From the NCBI GenBank assembly GCA_020636255.1, contig JACJYE010000001.1:487501-551500 (forward strand): a DNA stretch of 64,000 bases. Direction: 5' to 3'. Made by a program: the position numbers and the translations under genes. The stretch comes from Lewinellaceae bacterium (GTDB taxonomy: Bacteria; Bacteroidota; Bacteroidia; Chitinophagales; Saprospiraceae). The notes beneath the pieces are model-generated. The model saw only the letters and a list, made by a program, of their open reading frames with translations. It made no database searches and had not been told where the DNA came from. Of this stretch, positions 1-11,439 are shown one piece after another. Within the stretch, counting starts at the first letter, position 1; every line of letters begins with the position of its first letter.

Positions 1-2262
<2,262 letters not shown>

Positions 2263-2427
2263 CACATTACGCCGTGTGTGTACCTTATCAAGCGCTCTTT
2301 GCAGCGCCGAGTTTTCTCTCCCATACAACTTGTCAGCCCCCACCTACCCTCCCCTAAGGGGAGGAAAACGGGCCCCAACCCCTCCTCCTGAGGTGGTTAG
2401 CAGGGGCTTGGCTCGGGGGTAAAGATC
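2263..2427 (+). other. 23S-5S internal transcribed spacer
   Basis: Spacer between the 23S and 5S genes, about 165 nt. It contains a C-rich and G-rich stretch with the short palindrome CTCCCC-TAA-GGGGAG at 2349-2363. I see no tRNA and no plausible protein gene in it. A similar core (TTCCCCTT-GA-AAGGGGAA) recurs in the nested palindrome near 40.6 kb. Confidence 0.8.
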
Positions 2428-2538
<111 letters not shown>

Positions 2539-2554
2539 TCAATATATCCTCATA

Positions 2555-2592
2555 AGCCTCTGTGGTATCCCCACAGAGGCTTTTTTTTTTCC
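2555..2592 (+). terminator. rRNA operon intrinsic terminator
   Basis: A perfect 11-bp stem (AGCCTCTGTGG at 2555-2565, CCACAGAGGCT at 2571-2581) with a five-base loop, followed by an uninterrupted run of T. This is a textbook rho-independent terminator 16 nt after the 5S gene. Confidence 0.95.
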
Positions 2593-2907
2593 CTATCCCG
2601 CCCCGGGCAAAAGTAGCGTAACTTTGGGCCCTATCGTTGGCAGAGCCTTTTGAGTTATGCCCTGAATATACGGCTGCAATGCCTCTTGGCCGCATGGTTG
2701 GGTGTAGCCTGGCCTTGGGATAGTTCAATCAAGTGTGTCGCCGCAGTCGCCCACAGTGAAAATTTGATTATTTTTATCGCCATATATGTATCTTTTGGCT
2801 AATGATGCGTCTAAAGGGTTGATTTGCTAAGCAATGAAATTCCACCATGCGACGCCGTTTTTTTCATTAAAACAGCATGCCCCTTGAGAAAAACGTGCGA
2901 AAATACG
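2593..2907 (+). promoter_or_regulatory. Non-coding leader upstream of the sigma-factor operon; weak promoter candidate
   Basis: No gene is visible in this 315-nt stretch between the rRNA terminator and the ECF sigma gene. A loose match to the Bacteroidota promoter lies on the plus strand: TTTG at 2763-2766 and TATCTTTTG at 2789-2797 (consensus TTTG, about 19-21 nt, TAnnTTTG; here the gap is 22 and the G is one base late). If used, it would give a leader of roughly 110 nt. Confidence 0.35.
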
Positions 2908-3465
2908 ATGAAGGACAGCGAGGTCATTCACAGTTACCTCGAAACGCAGGCATCCCGGTGCTTTGACCTATTGTACGGCCGGTATTCAACCAAGATTTTC
3001 AGCAAGTGCATTTCCCTGCTGAAAGATGAGGTACTGGCCCAGGACGCAACCCAGGAGATATTCACCAAGATATTTCTGAACCTCTCCCGCTTCGGCGAGA
3101 AATCTAAATTCTCCACCTGGGTATACTCCATCACCTATAACTATTGCATCGATTTCTTGCGGCGAAAAAAGAAACAGAAAGACCTGTTTTCTGACGAAAT
3201 GGAAAAGGCGCCGGACGTGCCCGAGAACGAAGTGTCCGATAAGGTATTGCTCGAGATGGAACTCAGCCAACTGAAAGTCGTCCTGGACAACCTGCCGGAG
3301 GGCGACCAGGCTATACTGCTCATGAAATACCAGGACGGCATGCAGATACGGGACATCGCCGAGGTGCTCGACAAAACGGAGAGCGCCATTAAAATGAAGC
3401 TCAAACGGGCCAAGGCCCGGGCCCAGCAGGTGAGAGACGAACTTTTCAAGGAACAACCCATTTAA
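2908..3465 (+). CDS. ECF-type RNA polymerase sigma factor
   Basis: Sigma-70 family, extracytoplasmic-function subgroup, 185 aa. Region 2 is visible in residues about 10-75 (the 'LKDEVLAQDATQEIF' and 'FGEKSKFSTWVYSITYNYCIDFLRRKKK' blocks, which bind core polymerase and the -10 DNA). Region 4 is at about 115-175, with a helix-turn-helix of the form 'LPEGDQAILLMKYQDG...IRDIAEVLDKTESAIKMKLKRA'. The ATG at 2908 is preferred over an in-frame TTG at 2824 because it places region 2 at the usual distance from the N terminus and gives the usual family length. The next gene starts 13 nt downstream and probably shares its transcript. No classical anti-sigma factor is recognisable, though the small membrane-associated product of the next gene could play that role (inference). 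Confidence 0.93.
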   Translation: MKDSEVIHSYLETQASRCFDLLYGRYSTKIFSKCISLLKDEVLAQDATQEIFTKIFLNLSRFGEKSKFSTWVYSITYNYCIDFLRRKKKQKDLFSDEMEKAPDVPENEVSDKVLLEMELSQLKVVLDNLPEGDQAILLMKYQDGMQIRDIAEVLDKTESAIKMKLKRAKARAQQVRDELFKEQPI

Positions 3466-3478
3466 CAACAAACCGGTT

Positions 3479-3775
3479 ATGAATAATTTTCAAAGATTGC
3501 AGGAGGAGCATGCCAGGCAGTTCGAAGGGTTAAAAAAGCGGCGGGTTCAACAAAGCCTTCTGCAAACTTTCGGAATATTTAAGTTCGTAGGCCAGTTGAT
3601 CGACGTTTATCTGCCGGCCATGATGGGCGTGATCGTTTCCAGTATGGGTGGGAAAATTGACGATGACGATAACAAGGGTAAGCCGGTATCCAAAAACCTG
3701 CCCCCTTCTCTTGGCGATGACCATCCCGGAAAAACAGGCCCGGAACCTCCCGGCAGCCCCGACGAGCTCCGCTAG
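3479..3775 (+). CDS. Small hypothetical protein with a hydrophobic segment, co-transcribed with the sigma factor
   Basis: 98 aa, family not recognised. The N terminus is a charged amphipathic stretch (MNNFQRLQEEHARQFEGLKKRR), then one moderately hydrophobic segment at about residues 30-57 (GIFKFVGQLIDVYLPAMMG region) and a Pro/Asp/Gly-rich, probably disordered tail. The 13-nt gap to the ECF sigma gene suggests translation from the same mRNA. The size, layout and position suit a sigma regulator or a membrane-bound partner, but nothing in the sequence proves that. The intergenic distance to the MscS gene is 44 nt, so all three may be one operon. Confidence 0.7.
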   Translation: MNNFQRLQEEHARQFEGLKKRRVQQSLLQTFGIFKFVGQLIDVYLPAMMGVIVSSMGGKIDDDDNKGKPVSKNLPPSLGDDHPGKTGPEPPGSPDELR

Positions 3776-3819
3776 CCCCGGGCCTTTACCCTATGATTGT
3801 TCTTTAAAAAACAGATACG

Positions 3820-4647
3820 ATGGACCCCTGGAAATTACTACAGGACTTGCTCGGACAGTTTTTGTCTGTTATCCCCAACCTGCTGGGAGCACTAGCTATT
3901 TTTATCATCGGCGTGATCGTCGCCAAAATGGTCGCCAAAGTAACCCGGCGCCTTTTAGTGGCCATAGGCGCCGACAAGCTGGCCGAACGCCTGAATGAGA
4001 TCGAGATCGTTTACAAAAGCAATATCCGGGTCATTCCCAGCACGCTTTTGTCAAAAGTGGCTTATTACTTCCTGCTGTTCATCTTTGTAGTGGCCGCTAC
4101 AGATGTGCTGAACATGCCCGCGATCTCCAGCCTGATGGGTGACATTCTCAACTACGTCCCCATCCTGCTCTCAGCCATGGCCGTTTTTGTTATCGGCCTG
4201 CTGCTGAGCGATTTTCTGAAGAACGTCGTCAAAACTACCTGCGAATCGCTCGGTATCCCTGCCGCCAATATGATCGCTAATGTGGTCTTTTATTTTCTCT
4301 TCCTAAACGTGGCCATGATAGCCCTCTCCCAGGCCCGCATAGACACCAACTTCATACAGGACAACCTCTCTATCCTCTTTGCCGGTGTCGTATTGGCATT
4401 CGCTATAGGGTATGGCTTCGCCTCCCGCAACATCGTGTCTAATTTCCTGGCCTCTTTTTACAATAAAGGAAAGGTGAAAACCGGGGATATCGTCGCCATA
4501 GGAGGCGTAAAAGGCAAAGTCATTGACATCGACAGCGCCACCCTCACCCTGGATGTCGACGGCCACGAAGTCATGATCCCGCTCAACAAGCTGGCTACAG
4601 AGAATGTAGAGGTCTTCGAACGCGCTCCCACAGAAGAAGAAGGTTGA
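3820..4647 (+). CDS. Mechanosensitive ion channel, MscS family with conserved TM-helix repeats
   Basis: 275 aa inner-membrane protein. Five hydrophobic segments are visible at about residues 12-38, 78-100, 113-140, 153-175 and 187-212. The last carries the small-residue pattern of a pore helix (LFAGVVLAFAIGYGFASRNIVSNFLAS). A cytoplasmic beta domain of the MscS type follows at about 215-265 (GDIVAIGGVKGKVIDIDSATLTLDVDG...IPLNKL). The N-terminal two-helix units match the 'conserved TM helix' repeat often found before MscS domains in Bacteroidota. The protein is expected to open under membrane tension and release solutes after osmotic downshock. It sits downstream of the ECF sigma gene, in keeping with an envelope-stress operon (inference). 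Confidence 0.9.
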   Translation: MDPWKLLQDLLGQFLSVIPNLLGALAIFIIGVIVAKMVAKVTRRLLVAIGADKLAERLNEIEIVYKSNIRVIPSTLLSKVAYYFLLFIFVVAATDVLNMPAISSLMGDILNYVPILLSAMAVFVIGLLLSDFLKNVVKTTCESLGIPAANMIANVVFYFLFLNVAMIALSQARIDTNFIQDNLSILFAGVVLAFAIGYGFASRNIVSNFLASFYNKGKVKTGDIVAIGGVKGKVIDIDSATLTLDVDGHEVMIPLNKLATENVEVFERAPTEEEG

Positions 4648-4699
4648 ACGAAAAAGCCTAACCTGGTTTACACCTCCTTACATTTTATACATTCACTAA

Positions 4700-5770
4700 A
4701 TGAAACAAAAAATGCAAAAGGGATTACAACACACGCTGTTCACTATTGTACTGTCCTGCCTGGCGCTTTTAGCACAGGCACAGGAACCTGCTGCCGAAGA
4801 GGCGCCTAAAGGCCCCTGGGAAACCGGTGCAGGTTTTGGGTTGGATTTTTCTCAGCTCTTCCAGCTCAACCCCCGCCAGGGTGCTGGCCAAAACCGGTTG
4901 GGCCTGGGCGGCGCCGTCAATATATTTGCCAAATACAGCCAGGGCAGGGTCGCCTGGGATAACCTCGGAGGGCTCCAGTTTGGCATTCAACGCCTGGGTT
5001 CCGGCGTCGTTGCACAGGGCTCTACGGAAAAGATCCCCTTTCAAAAGGCGATCGACGAATTGCGCCTCAACTCGAAATTTGGGTATAAAGTTGCCGAGAA
5101 CTCCAAGTTCTTTTACGCCGCCGACTTTTCTCTGCTCAGCCAGCTGACCCCTACGTATAAAGGTACGGACACCTATCCCGGCTTCTTCCTGACCGATATT
5201 TCCGGAGAAGCTCAAGACCCCCTCTCCAAATTATTTTCGCCGGCTACGATGACCTTCTCCCTGGGTATCGATTACAAACCCAATGACAAGTTCTCTTTCT
5301 TCTACTCCCCTATCGGCTCGAAATTCATCATGGTGCTCAACGACCTGATCGCCCGCCAGGGCGTACATGGCAACCCCGTAGAAGGGGATAAAGGCCCCGA
5401 TGGGCTCTACCTGCCCGAAAACACGGATAATGTGGATTCCCAGCTCGGCTCGCTGCTGCGCGCCAACTTCGCCAGCAAATTCCTGCAGGACCGCATGGCC
5501 TACACCTCGGCCCTGACGCTTTATTCCAACTACCTGAACAACCCGCAGAATATCGACGTAGACTGGACCAATGAGCTGGCCCTGCAGATCGTCAAAGGGC
5601 TGCAGCTTTCCCTCACGGCCAATATCTTCTACGATGACGATATGCGCATGCTCGTCACCGACAAAAATGCTCCAAATGGCGTAAAGGTAGATGCCAACGG
5701 CGACCCCGTAACGGCCCGCCGCGTCAGCCTGACGCAGCAACTGCTCCTGAAATATAACGTAGTCTTTTAA
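4700..5770 (+). CDS. DUF3078 domain-containing outer-membrane-like protein
   Basis: 356 aa with a signal peptide (residues 1-28, ending LALLAQAQ). The rest is rich in alternating aromatic strands typical of a beta-barrel, matching the DUF3078 family of Bacteroidota: 'GAGFGLDFSQLFQLNPRQGAG' near the start and repeated 'FSFFYSPIGSKFIMVLN'-like strands. It ends in a hydrophobic residue and phenylalanine (VVF), the usual C-terminal signature of outer-membrane barrels. The biochemical function of DUF3078 is unknown. It lies 52 nt after the channel gene and is followed by a strong terminator. Confidence 0.85.
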   Translation: MKQKMQKGLQHTLFTIVLSCLALLAQAQEPAAEEAPKGPWETGAGFGLDFSQLFQLNPRQGAGQNRLGLGGAVNIFAKYSQGRVAWDNLGGLQFGIQRLGSGVVAQGSTEKIPFQKAIDELRLNSKFGYKVAENSKFFYAADFSLLSQLTPTYKGTDTYPGFFLTDISGEAQDPLSKLFSPATMTFSLGIDYKPNDKFSFFYSPIGSKFIMVLNDLIARQGVHGNPVEGDKGPDGLYLPENTDNVDSQLGSLLRANFASKFLQDRMAYTSALTLYSNYLNNPQNIDVDWTNELALQIVKGLQLSLTANIFYDDDMRMLVTDKNAPNGVKVDANGDPVTARRVSLTQQLLLKYNVVF

Positions 5771-5788
5771 AGGCCCGCTCCCGGCCCT

Positions 5789-5836
5789 AAAGGAAAGCCC
5801 TTCAGATTTGTTAACCTGAAGGGCTTTCCTTTTTTA
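5789..5836. terminator. Bidirectional intrinsic terminator between convergent genes
   Basis: A long stem: the left arm AAAGGAAAGCCCTTCAG (5789-5805) pairs with CTGAAGGGCTTTCCTTT (5816-5832), loop ATTTGTTAAC, with T-runs on the plus strand and A-runs (T on the minus strand) at the other side. It separates the DUF3078 gene from the convergent lysozyme gene and can serve both. Confidence 0.93.
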
Positions 5837-5850
5837 CACCACATAACAGC

Positions 5851-6552
5851 TCACCGCTGGCTGAGGATCACCGGCGGCGCCATGCACAGCGATTCCAGGT
5901 CGTCCAGACTGCCGTTAAACACGTTGAAATCGACATGCCCTGCGATGCCATTCAGTTTCCCACGGTTCCCGTATTGCCAGAACTGCCAGTCGCGGCCGCA
6001 GGCCAGGCGGGGTTCGCGGGAATTATACCGGGCGATCCAGAGTGGGTATCCGTCAAAATGGCCGGCGAGATAGCGGTTGTAAAATTTGAGGTTGGTATAC
6101 AGGATCGGTTTGGCGCCATAACGGATCTCTATCAGGTAGAGCCAGGTGCGGATACCTGTAATGAGTTGTACTTTTGAGGCGCCGTCCAGCACTTCCACAT
6201 CGAGCACCGGGGGAAGGTCTCCATAGGCCATCTCGGCGTGAGAAGCAAAATTTTCAGCCTGTATTTCGGCGGGCAGGTTTGGGCGGAAGAAGTGGTATGC
6301 ACCGCGTCGGATGCCCACGCGTTTCATTTCCTCCCAGTTGAAACAGTAAAGGCTGTCGTTGAGAGTGACCCCTTCGGAGGCTTTGACAAAAGCAAAATGG
6401 ACCTTTTGCATCGCCACGGAATCCCAGTTGATCCTGGACTGGTGATGGGAAACATCGATGCCATGCACTTCAAACCCTTCCACCCGAACGGTTTGATGGG
6501 TACAGGCAAACACCACTGCCACAAGCACTATTATCCAAAAAAGGTACCGCAT
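5851..6552 (-). CDS. GH25 lysozyme (lipoprotein)
   Basis: 233 aa, glycoside hydrolase family 25, expected to cleave the MurNAc-GlcNAc bond of peptidoglycan. The conserved strands are all visible: 'GIDVSHHQ..INW' with the first catalytic-site Asp, 'FAFVKASEG', 'GAYHFFRP', 'PPVLDVEV' with the Asp-x-Glu pair that supplies the catalytic acid, 'ILYTNLKFYNRYL' and 'PLWIARYN'. The N terminus is a lipoprotein signal ending at Cys17 (VVFAC), so the enzyme is probably membrane-anchored in the periplasm. It is convergent with DUF3078 and divergent from the aminotransferase gene. Confidence 0.93.
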   Translation of the reverse strand: MRYLFWIIVLVAVVFACTHQTVRVEGFEVHGIDVSHHQSRINWDSVAMQKVHFAFVKASEGVTLNDSLYCFNWEEMKRVGIRRGAYHFFRPNLPAEIQAENFASHAEMAYGDLPPVLDVEVLDGASKVQLITGIRTWLYLIEIRYGAKPILYTNLKFYNRYLAGHFDGYPLWIARYNSREPRLACGRDWQFWQYGNRGKLNGIAGHVDFNVFNGSLDDLESLCMAPPVILSQR

Positions 6553-6757
6553 GGATACATGTATTTCCTTCGCGCAAAGGGCTTAGCTCACTTTGCTTTT
6601 CTAAAGATCGGCAATTTTTCTTTTATAGGAACGTCATTAAGAGCCTTTAATGAAATACTAACATTATATTATAACGGGATCTTAACGCAAAGGATGCACT
6701 TTTCAGGGAACTGAAATGCCGTCCATGCTACTATTTTTCAAAAAACCGAACGACAGA

Positions 6758-7948
6758 ATGGCCAATCTCCGGCAGTTATTCCTCCAGCACCTCGCTCAGA
6801 CCAGTGCTACTCCTCTGATGCTTGAAATTGAACGGGCTGAAGGCATGTACCTCTACGCCCCTGGCGGCAAGGCTTATCTCGACCTCATAGCCGGTATCGG
6901 CGTGAGCTGCCTCGGGCATCGCCATCCACAGGTAATAGAAGCGATAACCGCACAGCTTGGCAAGTACCTTCATACTCTGGTGTACGGAGAGTTCGTACTG
7001 GCGCCACAGGTGCGCCTGGCCGAGCTATTGGCGCGGCATCTGCCGGATACGCTGAATAGCATTTTTTTTGTCAATTCGGGCGCAGAGGCTACGGAAGGGG
7101 CGATGAAGCTGGCCAAGCGGCATACCGGCAGGTATGAAGTGGCTGCCTGCAAAAAGGCGTACCATGGCAGTACCCAGGGTGCCGCCAGCCTGATGTGGCC
7201 CAAAGACTTCACCCAGGCCTTTCACCCGCTTCTGCCGGGTATCCGCCATATCGAGTATAACAGCGAAGAAGGCCTGCAACAGATCACGGAACGCACCGCA
7301 GCCGTGATCGTTGAAACCGTTCAGGGAGAGTGGGGTATCCGCCCTCCCGCTGACGGCTATCTGCAGAAGCTGCGCCGGCGTTGTACCGAAACAGGAGCGC
7401 TGCTCGTCCTCGACGAGATCCAGGCCGGCTATGGCCGCACCGGCGCCCTTTTTGCCTTCGAACAATACGGCATCACCCCCGATATTCTACTGCTGGCCAA
7501 AGGCATGGGAGGCGGAATGCCGATCGGCGCTTTCATCGCTTCCCGGGATGTGATGGGCAGCTTGTCATTCGACCCCGTCCTGGGGCATATTACCACATTT
7601 GGCGGCCATCCGGTAAGCTGTGCAGCTGCCCTGGCCACTCTGGAAACCCTGCTGCAAAGCAGCCTCATCCAACAGGTGAAGGCCAAGGAAAAACTGTTCC
7701 TGGAATTGCTACGGCATCCGGCCATCGTCGAGGTGCGCAGCGCCGGGTTATGGGTGGCCGTAGAACTGGAAAGCTTCGAAACGGTACAGGCCGTGATCAG
7801 GCATTGCCTCGATGCCGGGCTTATTACCGATTGGTTCCTGTTCAACGAACGCAGCCTGCGCATCGCACCGCCCCTGATCATAACAGAGGAACAAATACGC
7901 TGGGCATGCGGCGTGATCCTGGAGGGAATAGAAAAATATGGGAGTTAG
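6758..7948 (+). CDS. Class III (PLP-dependent) aminotransferase, acetylornithine/ornithine aminotransferase-like
   Basis: 396 aa from the ATG at 6758; an in-frame ATG at 6716 would add 14 residues that look non-conserved. Fold-type I aminotransferase. The PLP-phosphate motif 'FFVNSGAEATEGAMKLA', the cofactor-contacting Asp in 'LLVLDEIQAGYGRTG' and the Schiff-base Lys248 in 'LLLAKGMGGGMPIGAF' are present, followed by 'TTFGGHPVSCAAALATLE'. The family transfers an amino group from an omega-amino donor such as ornithine, acetylornithine or GABA. The substrate cannot be fixed from sequence, and no arginine-biosynthesis neighbours are present. It is convergent with rpoN, with only 8 nt between the stops. 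Confidence 0.9.
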   Translation: MANLRQLFLQHLAQTSATPLMLEIERAEGMYLYAPGGKAYLDLIAGIGVSCLGHRHPQVIEAITAQLGKYLHTLVYGEFVLAPQVRLAELLARHLPDTLNSIFFVNSGAEATEGAMKLAKRHTGRYEVAACKKAYHGSTQGAASLMWPKDFTQAFHPLLPGIRHIEYNSEEGLQQITERTAAVIVETVQGEWGIRPPADGYLQKLRRRCTETGALLVLDEIQAGYGRTGALFAFEQYGITPDILLLAKGMGGGMPIGAFIASRDVMGSLSFDPVLGHITTFGGHPVSCAAALATLETLLQSSLIQQVKAKEKLFLELLRHPAIVEVRSAGLWVAVELESFETVQAVIRHCLDAGLITDWFLFNERSLRIAPPLIITEEQIRWACGVILEGIEKYGS

Positions 7949-7956
7949 GCCTGCAC

Positions 7957-9492
7957 TTACAGTTCTTTCCTGAGGCGGGCTACGGGAATGTTGAGCTGCT
8001 CCCTGTATTTAGCCACGGTGCGGCGGGCGATATTGTATCCCCGCTTTTCGAGGATCTCCTGTAATTTCTGGTCGGACAGGGGCTTGCGCTTGTTCTCCTG
8101 GGAGATGACCTCTTCGAGTATCTTTTTCACTTCCAGGGTGGACACTTCCTCTCCCTCCTGCGTGGAGAGGGCCTCGGAGAAAAATTCTTTCAGTCGCTTG
8201 GTGCCGAACTCCGTCTGCACGAATTTGCTGTTGACCACGCGGGATATGGTGGAAATATCCAGGCCCGTAATGTCGGCAATATCCTTCAGGATCATCGGCC
8301 TGAGCTTACGGGCGTCGCCAGTGAGGAAAAATTCGTACTGGTACTGAAGGATGGCGTACATCGTCTTATACATCGTCTCCTGGCGCTGCCGAATGGCATC
8401 GATAAACCATTTGGCGGAGTCGATCTTCTGTTTTATGAACAACACGGCCTCGCGCTCTTTCTTGTCGGGGCGGCGCCCCTGTGTATTGCGCTTGTATGCT
8501 CGCAACATATCGCGGTACTGTTCATTGACGCGCAGGTCAGGGGCATTGCGGGCATTGAGCGTTAGATCGAGCTCTCCGTCTCTGTTATACACAATGAAAT
8601 CGGGGACGACGTACTGAGCCGAACGGCTGCTGCCCCCTGTATAACCGCTGGCAGGTTTGGGGTTGAGCCGGATGACCTCATCGATGGCGTCTTTGAGGCC
8701 GTCTTCCGATATTTCCAGCTTGCGCACCAGCTTGTCATAGTGCTTTTTGGTGAATTCCTCAAAGTGGTTCCTGACGATCTCGATGGCCAGGTCCAGGTTT
8801 TCGCGCTCGCCAAAATCGAGGAAGTCTTCTTCATCATCCAACTCGGCTTTGGATTCCAACTGGATGAGCAGACATTCCTGAAGGCCGCGCGCACCGACGC
8901 CGGGAGGATCAAAACGTTGTATCTTTTTGAGAATGGCAAGTATCTCTTCTTCCGAAGTGAAGATGTTCTGAGAGAACATCAGGTCATCGAGAATGGCCGA
9001 AGGTTCACGGCGCAGATAGCCGTCGTCATCAATGCTGCCGATCACCTGAAGGGCGATGGCTTCCTGGCGCTCGTCGTTAAGCTCCAGCATACCGAGCTGT
9101 TGCTCCAGATATTCGTGGAATGAACTTTCAACGGGAATAGGAACGGCCTTATCTTCTTCGTCGGATGTATGGTTGTCGGCTCTGAGCCTGTAAGAAGTGG
9201 GGTCGTCCTCCATGTACTCGTTCAGGTAGTCGTCCAGCTCGTATTTGTCCTCGCGATAATCGTCCCCCTCTGCCTCCCCGGGGGCTTCGTCAGCAAAGGA
9301 GCCTTCGCCATCAGCATCCAGGCTGGAAAATTCGTCCATTTCCCCGCCTTCGTCCAGAGCCGGGTTCGCCTCCAGTTCCTCCTTGATCCGTTGCTCCAGG
9401 TTGGCCGTCGGTATCTGCAGCAGCTTCATGAGCTGGATCTGCTGCGGCGACAGCTTTTGAAGCATCTTCTGGCTTAAGCTCTGTTTTAGCAT
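7957..9492 (-). CDS. rpoN: RNA polymerase sigma-54 factor
   Basis: 511 aa. Region I is the Gln/Leu-rich N terminus (LKQSLSQKMLQKLSPQQIQLMKLLQIP..LEQRIKEELEANPAL) that contacts enhancer-binding ATPases. An acidic region II follows (about residues 45-115), then the core-binding domain. The DNA-binding domain contains the RpoN box ARRTVAKYRE in the last 30 residues. Sigma-54 directs transcription from -24/-12 promoters and needs an AAA+ activator. The gene is alone on its strand here. Length is standard for Bacteroidota RpoN. Confidence 0.97.
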   Translation of the reverse strand: MLKQSLSQKMLQKLSPQQIQLMKLLQIPTANLEQRIKEELEANPALDEGGEMDEFSSLDADGEGSFADEAPGEAEGDDYREDKYELDDYLNEYMEDDPTSYRLRADNHTSDEEDKAVPIPVESSFHEYLEQQLGMLELNDERQEAIALQVIGSIDDDGYLRREPSAILDDLMFSQNIFTSEEEILAILKKIQRFDPPGVGARGLQECLLIQLESKAELDDEEDFLDFGERENLDLAIEIVRNHFEEFTKKHYDKLVRKLEISEDGLKDAIDEVIRLNPKPASGYTGGSSRSAQYVVPDFIVYNRDGELDLTLNARNAPDLRVNEQYRDMLRAYKRNTQGRRPDKKEREAVLFIKQKIDSAKWFIDAIRQRQETMYKTMYAILQYQYEFFLTGDARKLRPMILKDIADITGLDISTISRVVNSKFVQTEFGTKRLKEFFSEALSTQEGEEVSTLEVKKILEEVISQENKRKPLSDQKLQEILEKRGYNIARRTVAKYREQLNIPVARLRKEL

Positions 9493-9627
9493 TGTAGTTA
9501 CACGTTTGAAATAAGCATCTATTTACTCAAAATTCCTATCTTTTGCAACCGTTAAACGCCGGGCTGAAAGGGGGAGTTCGGGCGTTTGGCAAAAATAAAG
9601 GTTCCGAAATAAATTAATACAAATAAT

Positions 9628-11430
9628 ATGCCAAAAATTATTAATATAAATTCAATCGGCCAACGCCTGGCTGCATTACGCCAGGAGATGGCCGAATCGA
9701 GGCTGGATGCCTATATCATTCCCAGCCAGGACCCTCACCAGAGTGAATACGTTGCTGATTACTGGAAAACGCGGGCCTGGATAAGTGGTTTCACCGGGTC
9801 GGCCGGCGTTGTGGTTATCACGGCCGGCCATGCCGGCTTATGGACGGACTCGCGGTATTTCCTCCAGGCCGAAGCTGAGCTATCCGGCAGCCCGTTTGTC
9901 CTGCACCGCCTGAAAGTGCCCCATATGCCTGAGCATATCGACTGGTTGCTCGAAACGTTGCCTGCAGCTTGTACGGTAGGCTGCGACGGTAGCGTTTTCT
10001 CGGTTTCCCAGATCCGCAATCTGGCCCAGAGGCTGGAAGCCCGACAGATAGAAGTTGTCCATCAGGAAGGCCTGGTGGGCCGAATATGGGCCAACCGCCC
10101 TCCCCTGCCCCGCGGTGAAGCCTTCGAACTGGATCTGGCCTATGCCGGTAAAAGCAGGGCCGAAAAGCTGTCGCTTATACGCCAGGGCATGAAAGGCCGG
10201 CCTTTCTACCTGGTGGCCACCCTCGACGATATCGCCTGGGCGCTTAACATCAGAGGAGCCGATGTGGACTACAACCCCGTATGCATCAGTTATCTGGCCA
10301 TCGGCCAGAAAAAGGCGTACTGGTTCGTTCACGAAAAAAAGGCCGGCGCTGCATTGCGGCAGGCACTTGAAAAGGATGGCATAGAGGTGCGCCCCTACGA
10401 GGCCATCGAAAGTTTTCTGGAAGAGCTGTCGGGCCTGCAGCCCGTCCTATACGACCCCGCCAGTACCAGCATCAACCTGTACGAACTGCTGGAACCCGAG
10501 CAATGGGTGGCTAGCAAGAACCTCATCCGCCCGCTTAAGGCCATCAAAAACGAAACGGAGATACGCAACATCCGCCATGCCATGCGCAAAGATGGCGTCG
10601 CGTTGCTGCGCCTGTTCCGCTGGCTGGAAGCCGAACTGAAGCAACGCCCGGTATCGGAATACGAACTGGCGCAGCAGCTGGCAGCCTGCCGCCAGGAGCA
10701 GGGCAACTATTTCGGCGAAAGCTTCGCCGCGATCGTAGGTTACGGTTCCAACGGCGCTATCGTCCATTATAAACCAGAAGCAGATGCATGTGCCCAGATA
10801 CGCCCGGAGGGCATCCTGCTGCTCGACTCCGGCGGCCAATACCTGGAAGGCACTACCGATATCACCCGCACGATAACCCTGAGCGAGCCCACGCCCGAAC
10901 AGCGCCGCCATTACACGCTGGTGCTCAAAGGCAACATCGCCCTTTCGGGCGCTGTTTTCCCGGAAGGTACAACAGGGGTGCAACTCGACATTCTGGCGCG
11001 CCAGCACCTTTGGCGTGAGGGGCTGAACTACGGCCACGGCACCGGCCATGGCGTCGGTTATTTTCTCAACGTACACGAGCCGCCCCAAGGGTTCACCCCC
11101 AACCCCAAAGGGGAGCGCGGCGAATCGCCTGTACTACCGGGCATGCTCACATCCAATGAGCCGGGTTATTACAAGGCCGGCGAATACGGTATCCGGATTG
11201 AAAACCTGGAATTGTGCATTGAAGATAAAACCACGGAGGATGGCCGTTTCTTCCGCTTCGAGGCCGTAACGCTCTTCCCGATAAGCCTGAGCCTGGCCGA
11301 CCTGGGCATGCTCACAGAAGAAGAACGGGCCTGGCTCAACGATTACCATCGCAGGGTGTTTCATGAATTGGCGCCGCTGCTTACCGACGAGGAAAAAGAA
11401 TGGCTTGCAGCGAAGTGCCAGGCTGTTTAA
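9628..11430 (+). CDS. Xaa-Pro aminopeptidase (M24 family, three-domain type)
   Basis: 600 aa. Two creatinase-like N-terminal domains (about 1-310) precede a C-terminal pita-bread M24B peptidase domain. The metal ligands are visible: the two Asp in 'LLLDSGGQYLEGTTDITRTI', the His in 'GTGHGVGYFLNVHEPPQG', and the Glu residues in 'LTSNEPGYYKAGEYGIRIENL'. The length and domain layout match the long aminopeptidase P form seen in Bacteroidota and eukaryotes rather than short PepQ/PepP. It removes N-terminal residues that precede proline, normally in the cytoplasm; no signal peptide is seen. rlmN begins 9 nt after the stop. Confidence 0.95.
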   Translation: MPKIININSIGQRLAALRQEMAESRLDAYIIPSQDPHQSEYVADYWKTRAWISGFTGSAGVVVITAGHAGLWTDSRYFLQAEAELSGSPFVLHRLKVPHMPEHIDWLLETLPAACTVGCDGSVFSVSQIRNLAQRLEARQIEVVHQEGLVGRIWANRPPLPRGEAFELDLAYAGKSRAEKLSLIRQGMKGRPFYLVATLDDIAWALNIRGADVDYNPVCISYLAIGQKKAYWFVHEKKAGAALRQALEKDGIEVRPYEAIESFLEELSGLQPVLYDPASTSINLYELLEPEQWVASKNLIRPLKAIKNETEIRNIRHAMRKDGVALLRLFRWLEAELKQRPVSEYELAQQLAACRQEQGNYFGESFAAIVGYGSNGAIVHYKPEADACAQIRPEGILLLDSGGQYLEGTTDITRTITLSEPTPEQRRHYTLVLKGNIALSGAVFPEGTTGVQLDILARQHLWREGLNYGHGTGHGVGYFLNVHEPPQGFTPNPKGERGESPVLPGMLTSNEPGYYKAGEYGIRIENLELCIEDKTTEDGRFFRFEAVTLFPISLSLADLGMLTEEERAWLNDYHRRVFHELAPLLTDEEKEWLAAKCQAV

Positions 11431-11435
11431 CTTTG
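11428..11435 (+). promoter_or_regulatory. Candidate -7 box (TAACTTTG) for rlmN, overlapping the upstream stop codon
   Basis: TAACTTTG matches the Bacteroidota -7 consensus TAnnTTTG exactly and ends 4 nt before the rlmN ATG. Its first three bases are the stop codon of the aminopeptidase gene. If functional, the transcript would start at or within a few bases of the ATG, giving a leaderless mRNA. No good -33 TTTG is seen at the right distance, so the match may be chance. Confidence 0.3.
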
Positions 11436-11439
11436 CATC